NCBI RefSeq assembly: GCF_026240635.1
Contig: NZ_CP110848.1
Location: 3,801,741 to 3,865,740, forward strand
DNA length: 64,000 bases
Origin: Trichothermofontia sichuanensis B231
GTDB lineage: Bacteria > Cyanobacteriota > Cyanobacteriia > B231
Direction: 5' to 3'
Made by a program: the position numbers and the translations under genes. The notes beneath the pieces were generated by a model, which did not search any database, was not told the DNA's origin, and saw nothing but the letters and a program-made list of their open reading frames with translations. Every line of letters begins with the position of its first letter. Position 1 is the first letter of the stretch. Shown here one piece after another: positions 17,837-25,466 of the stretch.

Positions 17837-19066
17837 ATGACCGCTGAACCTACACCGCCGCCCCTCAAGCCCGACTGGCTCTATCGGGGGATTTGTGAGA
17901 TTTTTCCCGATCATCCCACTGCTGAGGATGTTAACGAAAGCTTGGTTTACCGCCTACAACAGAGTGATCGACCGCTGCGGGTGAAGTTGGGCATTGATCC
18001 TACGGGAACGGATATTCACCTGGGACATGGCATTGTCTTTCGTAAACTGCGGGCCTTTCAGGATGCAGGCCATACAGCGGTGTTGATTATTGGCGATTTC
18101 ACAGCCCGAATTGGGGACCCTACGGGTAAATCTGAAGTTCGGCGCCAGTTAACAGCGGCAGAGGTGGCGGCCAATGCAGCAACCTATCTCAAGCAACTGC
18201 GCCCACTTTTAGATTTCGATACCCCTGGCCGATTGGAAATTCGCTACAACTCGGAGTGGTTGGCAGCGTTGGATCTGTCCAAAGTTCTAGAATTATTAGG
18301 GACAATGACCGTGGGTCAAATGTTAGCTAAAGAGGGGTTTGCTGAACGCTACAAGCAGGGAAATCCAGTCTATTTGCATGAGTTTCTCTATCCCCTGATG
18401 CAGGGGTATGATTCTGTTGCTGTGCAGGCAGATGTGGAATTAGGCGGTACGGACCAGAAGTTTAACCTGGCTGTGGGCCGGGATTTACAGCGCCATTTTG
18501 GACAGCGGCCCCAGTTTGGCTTGCTGATGCCGATTTTGCTGGGAACTGACGGGGTACAGAAAATGTCCAAATCCTTGGGTAACTATGTGGGGTTGGCAGA
18601 AGATGCCCTGAGTATGTATTCCAAGCTCGAAAAAATCCCCGATAGTATTATTCGGGACTATTTTGAACTGCTGACCAATTTACCGCTGGATCAATTGCCG
18701 AAGAACCCCCGCGATCGCCAGAAATTGCTCGCACTCACAGTTGTTAGCCAATTTCACGGAGAGGAGGCTGCTCGTCAGGCGCAGCAAGCGGCCCAAGCCT
18801 TGGTTATGGGGGGCCAAGCGGCGGTGGAGGCCGTTCCAGAATTCTCATTGGCGGCGGTCCAGTTTCCGGCTAAGTTATTTTATATCCTGAGTGCCAGTGG
18901 CCTCTGTAGGAGTAGTGGGGAAGCCCGTCGCCAGATTGAGGGGGGGGCAGTGCGGCTGGCGGGCGATCGCGTAGACAGTGTGGACCTGATCATTGACACC
19001 CCTGACGACCTCATTGGCAAAGTATTACAGGTGGGGAAAAAGAAATTTGTTCGCCTAGTCGCTTAA
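17837..19066 (+). CDS. tyrS: Tyrosyl-tRNA synthetase
   Basis: The 409-residue class I synthetase charges tRNA-Tyr with tyrosine in the cytosol. It shows the HIGH-type motif as HLGHG in [15 protein letters not shown], the KMSKS loop exactly ([15 protein letters not shown]), and a C-terminal S4 RNA-binding domain ([21 protein letters not shown]). Length and motif spacing fit the shorter bacterial TyrZ-like form. There is a direct ATG at 17837. Confidence 0.96.
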   Translation: MTAEPTPPPLKPDWLYRGICEIFPDHPTAEDVNESLVYRLQQSDRPLRVKLGIDPTGTDIHLGHGIVFRKLRAFQDAGHTAVLIIGDFTARIGDPTGKSEVRRQLTAAEVAANAATYLKQLRPLLDFDTPGRLEIRYNSEWLAALDLSKVLELLGTMTVGQMLAKEGFAERYKQGNPVYLHEFLYPLMQGYDSVAVQADVELGGTDQKFNLAVGRDLQRHFGQRPQFGLLMPILLGTDGVQKMSKSLGNYVGLAEDALSMYSKLEKIPDSIIRDYFELLTNLPLDQLPKNPRDRQKLLALTVVSQFHGEEAARQAQQAAQALVMGGQAAVEAVPEFSLAAVQFPAKLFYILSASGLCRSSGEARRQIEGGAVRLAGDRVDSVDLIIDTPDDLIGKVLQVGKKKFVRLVA

Positions 19067-19118
19067 AGTTAGGCAGTGGTTGAGGCACGCCTAGTTACCG
19101 AGTTCACAAGGGTCATAC

Positions 19119-19162
19119 ACAAGGCTGGCACAAGGCTGGCACAAGGCTAGCACAAGGCTGGC
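19119..19162. repeat. Four tandem 11-bp units upstream of pyrF
   Basis: The unit CACAAGGCTGG, with one G-to-A change in the third copy, repeats about four times. The 11-bp period is close to one helical turn of DNA. It is 55 bp before the pyrF start. The short uniform spacing without unique spacers rules out a CRISPR array. Confidence 0.8.
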
Positions 19163-19216
19163 TGAAGCTTGGAAGACTGAGTGCCTGAGTGGTGGATACC
19201 TGGAGCAAAAATCAAG

Positions 19217-19939
19217 ATGAATACAGTTGCCGATCGCCTGATTGTGCCCCTCGATGTTCCGAGCCTCCCAGCGGCGATCGCGTGGGTTGAGCGCTTACCC
19301 CAGGTCAGCTTCTGGAAAGTCGGACTGGAATTATTTGTCAGCACCGGACCCGCCATTTTGACCGAACTCAAGCAACGCCAGAAACATATTTTTTTAGACC
19401 TGAAATTCCACGATATCCCCAATACGGTGGCCGGTGCCTGTCGAGCCGTGGCGACCTATGGCGTTGATCTGGTTACCCTCCATGCCGCGGCAGGCCCCGC
19501 AGCCCTCAAAGCCGCCCAAACGGCCATCAGCGAAGCTGCCACCGCTACTGGCCAAGCACCGCCGCAATTGTTAGCCATTACCGTGTTGACAAGTCTCACA
19601 GCGCGATCGCTCGCCCTGGATCTGAAAATTCCCATAGAATTACCGGAATATGCCCTGCATCTGGCCCGCCTAGCCCAGCAACAGGGAATTGCCGGTGCCG
19701 TCTGTTCGCCCCAGGAGGTGGCCCAATTACGTGAGATCTGCGGTCCTCATTTTCGGCTGGTATGTCCCGGTGTGCGTCCGGACTGGGCGGCCAAGGGGGA
19801 TCAAAAGCGGACCCTTACCCCTGCAATGGCCGTCAAAGCGGGGGCTGATTACCTGGTCATTGGTCGTCCCATCACACAAGCCTCTGACCCGGCGGCGGCC
19901 TTTCAACGCATTTGTGATGAACTGGCAACAGTGGTTTAA
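19217..19939 (+). CDS. pyrF: Orotidine-5'-phosphate decarboxylase
   Basis: The 240-residue enzyme catalyses the last step of UMP synthesis, OMP to UMP. Conserved features: [10 protein letters not shown] at the start, WKVGLELF, the catalytic [13 protein letters not shown] (the D-x-K-x-x-D segment), [12 protein letters not shown], and CPGVRP near the end with [11 protein letters not shown] chose ATG 19217, which gives the normal start at the first strand; an upstream ATG at 19181 would add 12 unlikely residues. Confidence 0.94.
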   Translation: MNTVADRLIVPLDVPSLPAAIAWVERLPQVSFWKVGLELFVSTGPAILTELKQRQKHIFLDLKFHDIPNTVAGACRAVATYGVDLVTLHAAAGPAALKAAQTAISEAATATGQAPPQLLAITVLTSLTARSLALDLKIPIELPEYALHLARLAQQQGIAGAVCSPQEVAQLREICGPHFRLVCPGVRPDWAAKGDQKRTLTPAMAVKAGADYLVIGRPITQASDPAAAFQRICDELATVV

Positions 19940-19960
19940 ATTCAGCCGTGGTTTCAATCA

Positions 19961-20563
19961 ATGATGGATCAACGCTCGTGGTATCGTCCTCACCTGTACG
20001 GATGGCTCCTGCTGTTGGCAGGTTTAGGGTTGAGGACGTGGGGAGTTTCCCCGGCAGTGATCGCTCGCCACCCAGCCCCAGTGTTCGCATCCCGGACAGT
20101 ACCCGCCACCTGTCCACTGGATTTGGCAACCCTGGCCGATCGCCTTGCCCAGGATCTGCCCGCCTATGCCAACCGGGTGGGCCAGCGTTCACGCCTATCC
20201 CCGGATTGGCAACCCAGCACCATGCTCATTGCCAGTCGTCCGGACCTGGAACCGCTGCCTTTGGGGGGAATCGACGGTGGTTCGACCCTTTCACCCCCAT
20301 CGGCGAGTGACCCTATCCAACAAATCTTCCTGACTACCCTGAGTCGTCGCTCGATCCTTGGTCGGTCTATTATCCTCCAGCAATTTCACTGGCTCCTGCT
20401 CAGCCGTAACGACCAGGGCTGGTGGTTGGTTATGAGCTTTAGCCGGATTGGCGGCTATCCCCTTACCCAACCGCCCACGCCCCCTCAAGACAGTAGTCAG
20501 GGGGTCGTCGCTCAAGCCGTGCGTCTGTGGTTACGGGATTGTCGAGCGGGGTCACTGCGTTGA
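19961..20563 (+). CDS. Conserved cyanobacterial hypothetical protein
   Basis: The 200-residue product begins with a membrane or signal-like segment (LYGWLLLLAGLGLRTWGVSPAV) and continues as a soluble domain with ATCPLDLATLADRLAQDLPAYANRVGQR, TMLIASRPDLEPLPLG and a C-terminal FHWLLLSRNDQGWWLVMSFSRIGGYP. I recognise this as a small conserved cyanobacterial protein of unknown function, possibly a lumenal or periplasmic one. It lies 21 bp downstream of pyrF in the same direction and may be co-transcribed. Confidence 0.55.
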   Translation: MMDQRSWYRPHLYGWLLLLAGLGLRTWGVSPAVIARHPAPVFASRTVPATCPLDLATLADRLAQDLPAYANRVGQRSRLSPDWQPSTMLIASRPDLEPLPLGGIDGGSTLSPPSASDPIQQIFLTTLSRRSILGRSIILQQFHWLLLSRNDQGWWLVMSFSRIGGYPLTQPPTPPQDSSQGVVAQAVRLWLRDCRAGSLR

Positions 20564-20583
20564 CTGCTGCGTTAATCGCTAAA

Positions 20584-20680
20584 TCCCTCTCCCAGAAACG
20601 GAGAGGGATTTAGGGTGAGGGCGGCACCCAGCTTACCCAGACACAACTGTACTTCATGATTAAGGTAAAGACCGTATTGG
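20584..20680. repeat. Dispersed repeat cluster (palindrome plus GTAAAG motif)
   Basis: The block starts with CTCTCCCAGAAACGGAGAGGG and ends with GTAAAGACCGTA (20665-20676), a two-mismatch version of the motif found seven times in the window. Between this and the next gene (to 21042) I see no gene; an AT-rich stretch at 20760-20900 may be leader or promoter. Confidence 0.55.
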
Positions 20681-21042
20681 CTCATCCTCTCGTCCTCAAC
20701 TTCCCATGTCCTGCCCATTGGACACTATGAATAGCGAGCATTGGCATTCATAGTTAAGTAAAGATACCGTCTGCGATAAAACATTTAAATCAACAGCCGC
20801 CACCACCACTGTCATTTGGGTAAGGTAAATTGATAGACTATTAAGCAAAGCTAAAAATCTCATAGGGAAACAAGGATAATTTACCGTTATTGATTACCCT
20901 GGCTCCTGCCGTGTTCTCGATATGGCCAGTGCCGTAACGGGAGCTTATTGTATTAAACTCAGCATGGCCAATGACCACCACCAGAACCAGAACCGGGCGA
21001 AATCTCCGATCCAAGACCGTGGTAGCAGCGGGAGAAACGTCG

Positions 21043-21576
21043 ATGGATAGTCACACCAATGAAATCGAAACGCCATCCACCGAGAATGGCGCTAGGGTTG
21101 TAAACCTGTCAGCCGAGAGGGAAGACACAAAAACCGTGGCAACGAAACAAGATACATCCAAGGGAACCGGGTCCTTAGCTGTCCGTAAGTCCAGCACCAG
21201 CAAGTCCAAAAGTTCTGGCGGGCTGGTGGTCCATGAATCCACTGGTTTACCCAATAACCGACCCATTATTTCGAGTGGGGTTCAGATCGTGGGCACGTTT
21301 GTCGATGGGGGCATTCGACCGATCGGGGCTAGCGACTCGCACCTCGTTGAGCCGGACTATCACTATGGCAATCGTCCGATCGCTGCCAACTATCCGGAAG
21401 TGACTAGTCTGGTCCATCTGGAGGACGCTCCCCTCTTTTACGGACGTCCGGTGGCAGCCAACTATCCAGATGTTGCCCGCCGGGTCAATCTCGAAAATGC
21501 CGAAACTTTCTATAACCGTCCGATCGCGTCCAACGACATTGATGATCCTATTACCTTGATGGGTTATCTCGACTAA
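21043..21576 (+). CDS. Disordered protein with repeated RP(I/V) motifs
   Basis: The product is 177 residues from ATG 21043, with GGGAGA seven bases upstream; an in-frame ATG at 20971 would add 24 residues but has no ribosome site. The first 70 residues are Lys/Ser/Thr-rich and look disordered. The C-terminal part is five related units: NRPIISSGVQIV, IRPIGASDSHLV, NRPIAANYPEV, GRPVAANYPDV and NRPIASNDID, spaced 19, 19, 24 and 24 residues, ending in LMGYLD. I recall similar RPI-x-A/S-N proteins in other cyanobacteria but no assigned function. Such short linear repeats often bind several partners. A rho-independent terminator follows at 21698. Confidence 0.65.
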   Translation: MDSHTNEIETPSTENGARVVNLSAEREDTKTVATKQDTSKGTGSLAVRKSSTSKSKSSGGLVVHESTGLPNNRPIISSGVQIVGTFVDGGIRPIGASDSHLVEPDYHYGNRPIAANYPEVTSLVHLEDAPLFYGRPVAANYPDVARRVNLENAETFYNRPIASNDIDDPITLMGYLD

Positions 21577-21697
21577 GCCTTGGATTTGGGTGATAGGCGG
21601 TCACCGGCTCCTTAAGGCTGTTGGCTTCTGGCTAGACTGCCAGGAATTTGCTCCAGCAACCTAACGATCTATCGGCCCAATTGGTTTGGTATCACCC

Positions 21698-21731
21698 CCC
21701 CTGGATTGTATGCAACAGCCCAGGGGTTTTT
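21698..21731 (+). terminator. Rho-independent terminator
   Basis: CCCCTGG (21698-21704) pairs with CCAGGGG (21720-21726), and five T residues follow at once. It is 120 bp downstream of the repeat-protein stop and ahead of the convergent Uma2 gene. Confidence 0.75.
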
Positions 21732-21761
21732 GAATTTAGGCATATTGTAATTATTTTGTAA

Positions 21762-22589
21762 TTATTCGCAGTTAGGGGCATTCGAGAGTCTAGCCTGGAC
21801 AACCGCTAGGGGTAGTCCGAGGGCAGTGGCAATTTGGTCAGGGGTTAATCCCAGCCGATGCAGGTGATCGATCGCAGCTAACCGTGCTTCTCGTTCTTGT
21901 TGGGCTTGGGCTTGGGCCTGTTGGGCTTGGGCTTGGGCCTGTTGGGCTTGGGCTTGGGCCTGTTGTTCCCGTTCGATGGCAGAGGGGTAGCGATTGCCCT
22001 GCTGGTCAAACCAGGAGAGGATTTCGCGCTCAATGCCATCTAGGTTCCCTTGACAGCGTCCGATCGCCAGACCCACTTCTGGCATCCAATAGGGTTCACC
22101 GGTCTGGAGGCGATACTGTCCATCTACCAGTTTGTAGACCTCAAAGGGTTGATGCCGGTCCCGCTCCCAAAACTCTGGGTTATAGATCACGTAGTACAGC
22201 ACCCCTAACCGTTGGTATAGGGCCAGCTTGTCATCATATTCACCACCCGGCGTCCAGGACACCATCTCCAGCACCAGCGTGGGTACAATCCCCGCTTCTT
22301 CCCAGACGACATAACTGCGCCGGGACTTATTGCCGGGTTTCCGCCGGGGGACACCCAAACTCAGAAAGGCATCGGGAACGACAGGTATCCGTGGATTGGA
22401 ACCAGCGGTGTGATAGATGCCCATATCGACGCCAAAGTACCAATCGTAGCGATCGGTCCACATCTGTCCCAGCAATGCCAGTAGGTAATTGGGTAATAGA
22501 TTTTGATCCTCGTTATCCACGGGTGTATCGTCGGAGTCGGGTAGCTCGTCACTGCTGGGTAAGTTTTGATAGCGATCGGCGATGATCAT
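21762..22589 (-). CDS. Uma2 family (DUF820) protein with coiled glutamine repeats
   Basis: The 275-residue protein belongs to the Uma2 family, whose core is a restriction-endonuclease-like fold: VPDAFLSLGVPR (family D), LVLEMVSWTPGGEYDDKLALYQRLGVLYYVIYNP (E-x-x and Y-x-x-x-G-V-x-x-Y-W). The common final tryptophan is replaced by VLYYVIYN. After the domain there is a low-complexity coiled segment of three AQAQQAQ units encoded by 18-bp DNA repeats, then a C-terminal HTH-like LGLTPDQIATALGLPLAVVQARL. Uma2 genes are amplified in cyanobacteria; their cellular job is unproven. Confidence 0.85.
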   Translation of the reverse strand: MIIADRYQNLPSSDELPDSDDTPVDNEDQNLLPNYLLALLGQMWTDRYDWYFGVDMGIYHTAGSNPRIPVVPDAFLSLGVPRRKPGNKSRRSYVVWEEAGIVPTLVLEMVSWTPGGEYDDKLALYQRLGVLYYVIYNPEFWERDRHQPFEVYKLVDGQYRLQTGEPYWMPEVGLAIGRCQGNLDGIEREILSWFDQQGNRYPSAIEREQQAQAQAQQAQAQAQQAQAQAQQEREARLAAIDHLHRLGLTPDQIATALGLPLAVVQARLSNAPNCE

Positions 22590-22722
22590 AGCTCTAACCC
22601 CGGAAGTGCCTTTGATTCATCATAAGTGCATCAGTGTTTGGGATGCATGGGGCCACATGCCTAAGATTCGTAAAAGATTCATAGAAAGGAGTCCAGGTGG
22701 AGCGCAGTCCCCCGTGGCTTCC

Positions 22723-24828
22723 CTAGAAGCGATCGCCAAACCCGAAATGTAAACGACTGTCCCCTTGATCATTAAACCCATAGTCCACCCGTACCAGACC
22801 GACGGGGGTTTTCACGCGCACGCCTGCACCATAGCCTAGGCCACTGCCCAGTTTATCCCGCACGCCACCGGGATCACCTGGTACGGTGTCACTGCTGCCC
22901 AAATCGGTGGCCGCGTCTAGGAAGAGGGTACCCCCCACGATCGAGACAATGGGGAAACGGTATTCCGCCGATGCCTGCACATAGCTGCGACTGCTGGCGA
23001 GATCACCGCGATTGTAGCCGCGTACCGAATCCGTCCCTCCCAGGGCAAAAGCTTCATAGGGGGGCAGATCGCCGATGACCGTGCCGCCCTGCACATTCAA
23101 GGCCAAAGCTTCTGAGTGCGGGGTAAAGCGAGTGAACTGCACGGGTAGATAGACGCTGTAGCTCCCGGTGACCCGATTCATCAAAATATGTCCGGCTCCG
23201 ATCGGGGCCGACTGCTCCGTGCTCAGGCGGAGTAAGGACCCTTGGGTGGGTTGCTCCCGCTGGTTACGGCGATCCTGCACCGCTGCTAATTCCACCGTAT
23301 ACAACTCATCCCGACCGGTACCGCTGAAGCTGAGGGCGTTGCCCTGTTCATCCTGGGGGCTAAGGCGTCCCGATTCATCCTGGACCAGGACCCGTTGGTA
23401 TTGGGTGCCCAGGGAGACTTGCCAGTCATCCGCTAGGGGACGGCTAAACCGAATCCCGCCGCCTAGGCGATCGAGACGGGGTTGATCGCCATTAAGTAAA
23501 TCGACGGGGGTTGCGCCGCCCTCAAATACAAGGGAGGTACCACGGCGCTTGAAAACATTGGCCGTATAGCCGGTCCGACGGGTATCTCCAATGATCCAGG
23601 GATCGGTAAAGCGCACATCATAGAGGACCCCCTGACGTTCGCGAAGCGTTCCCTTGGGGAAATCGACCTGGACATCTGCGCTCAACTGTTGGTGATTCCC
23701 CCCAACATTGTTCTGTTGCAACTTCAAGCCCACCGACAGGCCCCCACTGGTGCTATAGCCGGCATTCGGCATAAACTGCCCCGTTTTTTGCTCAGCCAGA
23801 TGGATGACAACCCCCACCGTGTCCGGTTGTTGACCGGGCTTGAGGGTTACCCCCACATCGCTGAATAAACCGAGGCTGTATAGTCGTTGGAGATCCTGCG
23901 TGAGGGTAGTGCGATTGAATACCGTGCCCGGCTGGGTTTGCAACTCGCGGGTGATGACGACCTCACGGGTCTTACCCTTAATGGGCTTGCCATTGGCGTC
24001 GGTCGGATTGCCTTCACTATCGACGAATTGGACTTGGACCGAATCAATCACCCCTTCAGCGACCGTGACGACTAGGGTTCCTGTAGGTTCTCCCCAGCGC
24101 ACATTCACCACTTGGCCCAAGCTATAGCCATTTTTCTCATACCACTGGTTCAGGTTTTCAATGCGGGGTTTGAGTTCATTCAGGTTGAGGGGACGACCAT
24201 AGAGATCCCGGAATGCTGCCGCGATCGTTGCCTGGGGCAACACCTGATTCCCCCGCATTTGCACCGCACGCAGGATGGGGTTGGGCTGGACCTGGTAGGT
24301 GAGATGCACCCCCTGGGGTGTGGTAACGCGAATGGCCTGTACATCAGCAAATAGACCGATCGCCTGAATTGCCGCAATATCTGCATCGATCTGCGCTGCC
24401 GGTACGGTTTGGCCTGCCTGGGTCCGAATCACCGCCGCCACTTGGGCTTGTAAGTCCCCGGCCCCGGCGATCGTCACCTGACGAATGGTGAGATCGGGCG
24501 GGGGTGCTGGGGGCAAATGGGGCTGCGAACGCATGGTATCGACGACGACCCCCGCATTGGCAACCGTTTGACGTGCACTGGTGGGAGGTGCAGTTCTGGC
24601 TCCTGGGCGATCCGCCAGGGGCGACGCGACGCGAACGGTTTCGGGGCTGAGTGCCACGGGAACTGCAACGATGTTGCCGGAGGAGACGGGGGGCGAGACC
24701 GGGGAGTCTGCTCGCGGAACGGAGGGTTGCCCCAGGGCGGGCAGCCTAGGGGTCAGTAAGACGGTACTGGCGATGACCAGTGGTAGCCACGACAAATTGG
24801 ACAGGCGAAAACAGGTCCTCTGGTGCAT
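22723..24828 (-). CDS. Omp85/BamA family outer-membrane protein
   Basis: The 701-residue protein has an N-terminal signal region (LPLVIASTVLLTPRLPALGQ), a proline-rich linker, about three POTRA domains (residues about 110-330: IRQVTIAGAGDLQAQVAAVI, QMRGNQVLPQATIAAAFRDL, TREVVITRELQTQPGTVFNRTTLTQDLQRLYSLGLFSDV) and a C-terminal 16-strand beta-barrel, with the conserved VRGY of the L6 loop as DSVRGYNRG and a terminal LHFGFGDRF. It inserts outer-membrane proteins, as BamA and chloroplast Toc75 do. A stand-alone Omp85 with this length is usual in cyanobacteria. Confidence 0.9.
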   Translation of the reverse strand: MHQRTCFRLSNLSWLPLVIASTVLLTPRLPALGQPSVPRADSPVSPPVSSGNIVAVPVALSPETVRVASPLADRPGARTAPPTSARQTVANAGVVVDTMRSQPHLPPAPPPDLTIRQVTIAGAGDLQAQVAAVIRTQAGQTVPAAQIDADIAAIQAIGLFADVQAIRVTTPQGVHLTYQVQPNPILRAVQMRGNQVLPQATIAAAFRDLYGRPLNLNELKPRIENLNQWYEKNGYSLGQVVNVRWGEPTGTLVVTVAEGVIDSVQVQFVDSEGNPTDANGKPIKGKTREVVITRELQTQPGTVFNRTTLTQDLQRLYSLGLFSDVGVTLKPGQQPDTVGVVIHLAEQKTGQFMPNAGYSTSGGLSVGLKLQQNNVGGNHQQLSADVQVDFPKGTLRERQGVLYDVRFTDPWIIGDTRRTGYTANVFKRRGTSLVFEGGATPVDLLNGDQPRLDRLGGGIRFSRPLADDWQVSLGTQYQRVLVQDESGRLSPQDEQGNALSFSGTGRDELYTVELAAVQDRRNQREQPTQGSLLRLSTEQSAPIGAGHILMNRVTGSYSVYLPVQFTRFTPHSEALALNVQGGTVIGDLPPYEAFALGGTDSVRGYNRGDLASSRSYVQASAEYRFPIVSIVGGTLFLDAATDLGSSDTVPGDPGGVRDKLGSGLGYGAGVRVKTPVGLVRVDYGFNDQGDSRLHFGFGDRF

Positions 24829-24946
24829 ACAAGAGTCCTCAGGCAGGCTGCGTCAGTGTGAGAATAGGGTTTAGCCGGGGCCATGTTCTAGCGATCGGGC
24901 ACCCGGCTGGCAGGCCGATCGTGATGGCCGTGGGGCGATCGCCGCC

Positions 24947-24982
24947 GCAATATAGCTCGGTGTTGCAATATAGCTCGGTGTT
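24947..24982. repeat. 18-bp tandem duplication
   Basis: GCAATATAGCTCGGTGTT occurs twice in succession, at 24947-24964 and 24965-24982, in the gap upstream of the Omp85 gene. It is intergenic, so no reading frame is affected. Confidence 0.8.
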
Positions 24983-25130
24983 TATCCTCGAGACATAGCC
25001 CAATCGAGCCGATTTCCCTTCTTAGAAGTCGTTTAGGCGAAAAAGTTTCCGGATGCTACGATGACGTTCGCGTAGCACCTTCTCCGGAGCATTGCGTTCT
25101 ATCTCTCCTCACACTTCCTATCCCAGTGTT

Positions 25131-25466
25131 ATGCCTTTCTTCCGGCAACCCGTCCCCTCCGACGTGACCCGCGATTTTCCCGGCCAAGACCTGCGAGGAT
25201 ACCGGTTTGACCAGCAGGATCTCACCGCCGCTGATTTCAGCCATGCGGATTTGCGGGGGGCCAGCTTTCGCAAGGCGATCCTCGTTGGGGCTAACTTTAG
25301 CTAGACAAAAATGGGCATGACTCGTACTTGGTCAGCAATCCTCCTCACCTTTTCCCTAGCCCTTTCGGCGTTAGCAGGCGTGATTGCGGCGAGGGCTGGC
25401 AGTTACATTCAGAATTTGCTGGCCTCGGCCTACGACTCATTGAGTGGACCCAATTGCTGGAGATAG
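25131..25466 (+). pseudogene. Pentapeptide-repeat membrane protein with in-frame stop
   Basis: Residues after ATG 25131 read VTRDFPGQDLRGYRF, DQQDLTAADFSHADLRGASFRKAILVGANFS: pentapeptide repeats of the A(D/N)LXX type common in cyanobacteria. A TAG follows at 25302-25304, and the same frame then continues with KMGMTRTWSAILLTFSLALSALAGVIAA, the transmembrane segment that normally follows this repeat in the family, and ends at 25466, inside the 3' end of the convergent phosphatase gene. So a single stop, or read-through, interrupts it, and the C-terminus appears truncated. This is by pattern; a comparison with full-length homologues would settle it. Confidence 0.55.

Noticed and set aside
19119-19162. 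Possible CRISPR array
   Set aside because: The 11-bp units are directly tandem with no unique spacers and no cas genes nearby.
25097-25110. CTCCTCACAC-like word resembling the core of the Yfr1 small RNA
   Set aside because: No flanking Yfr1 stems or terminator; it falls in the leader of the pentapeptide-repeat gene.
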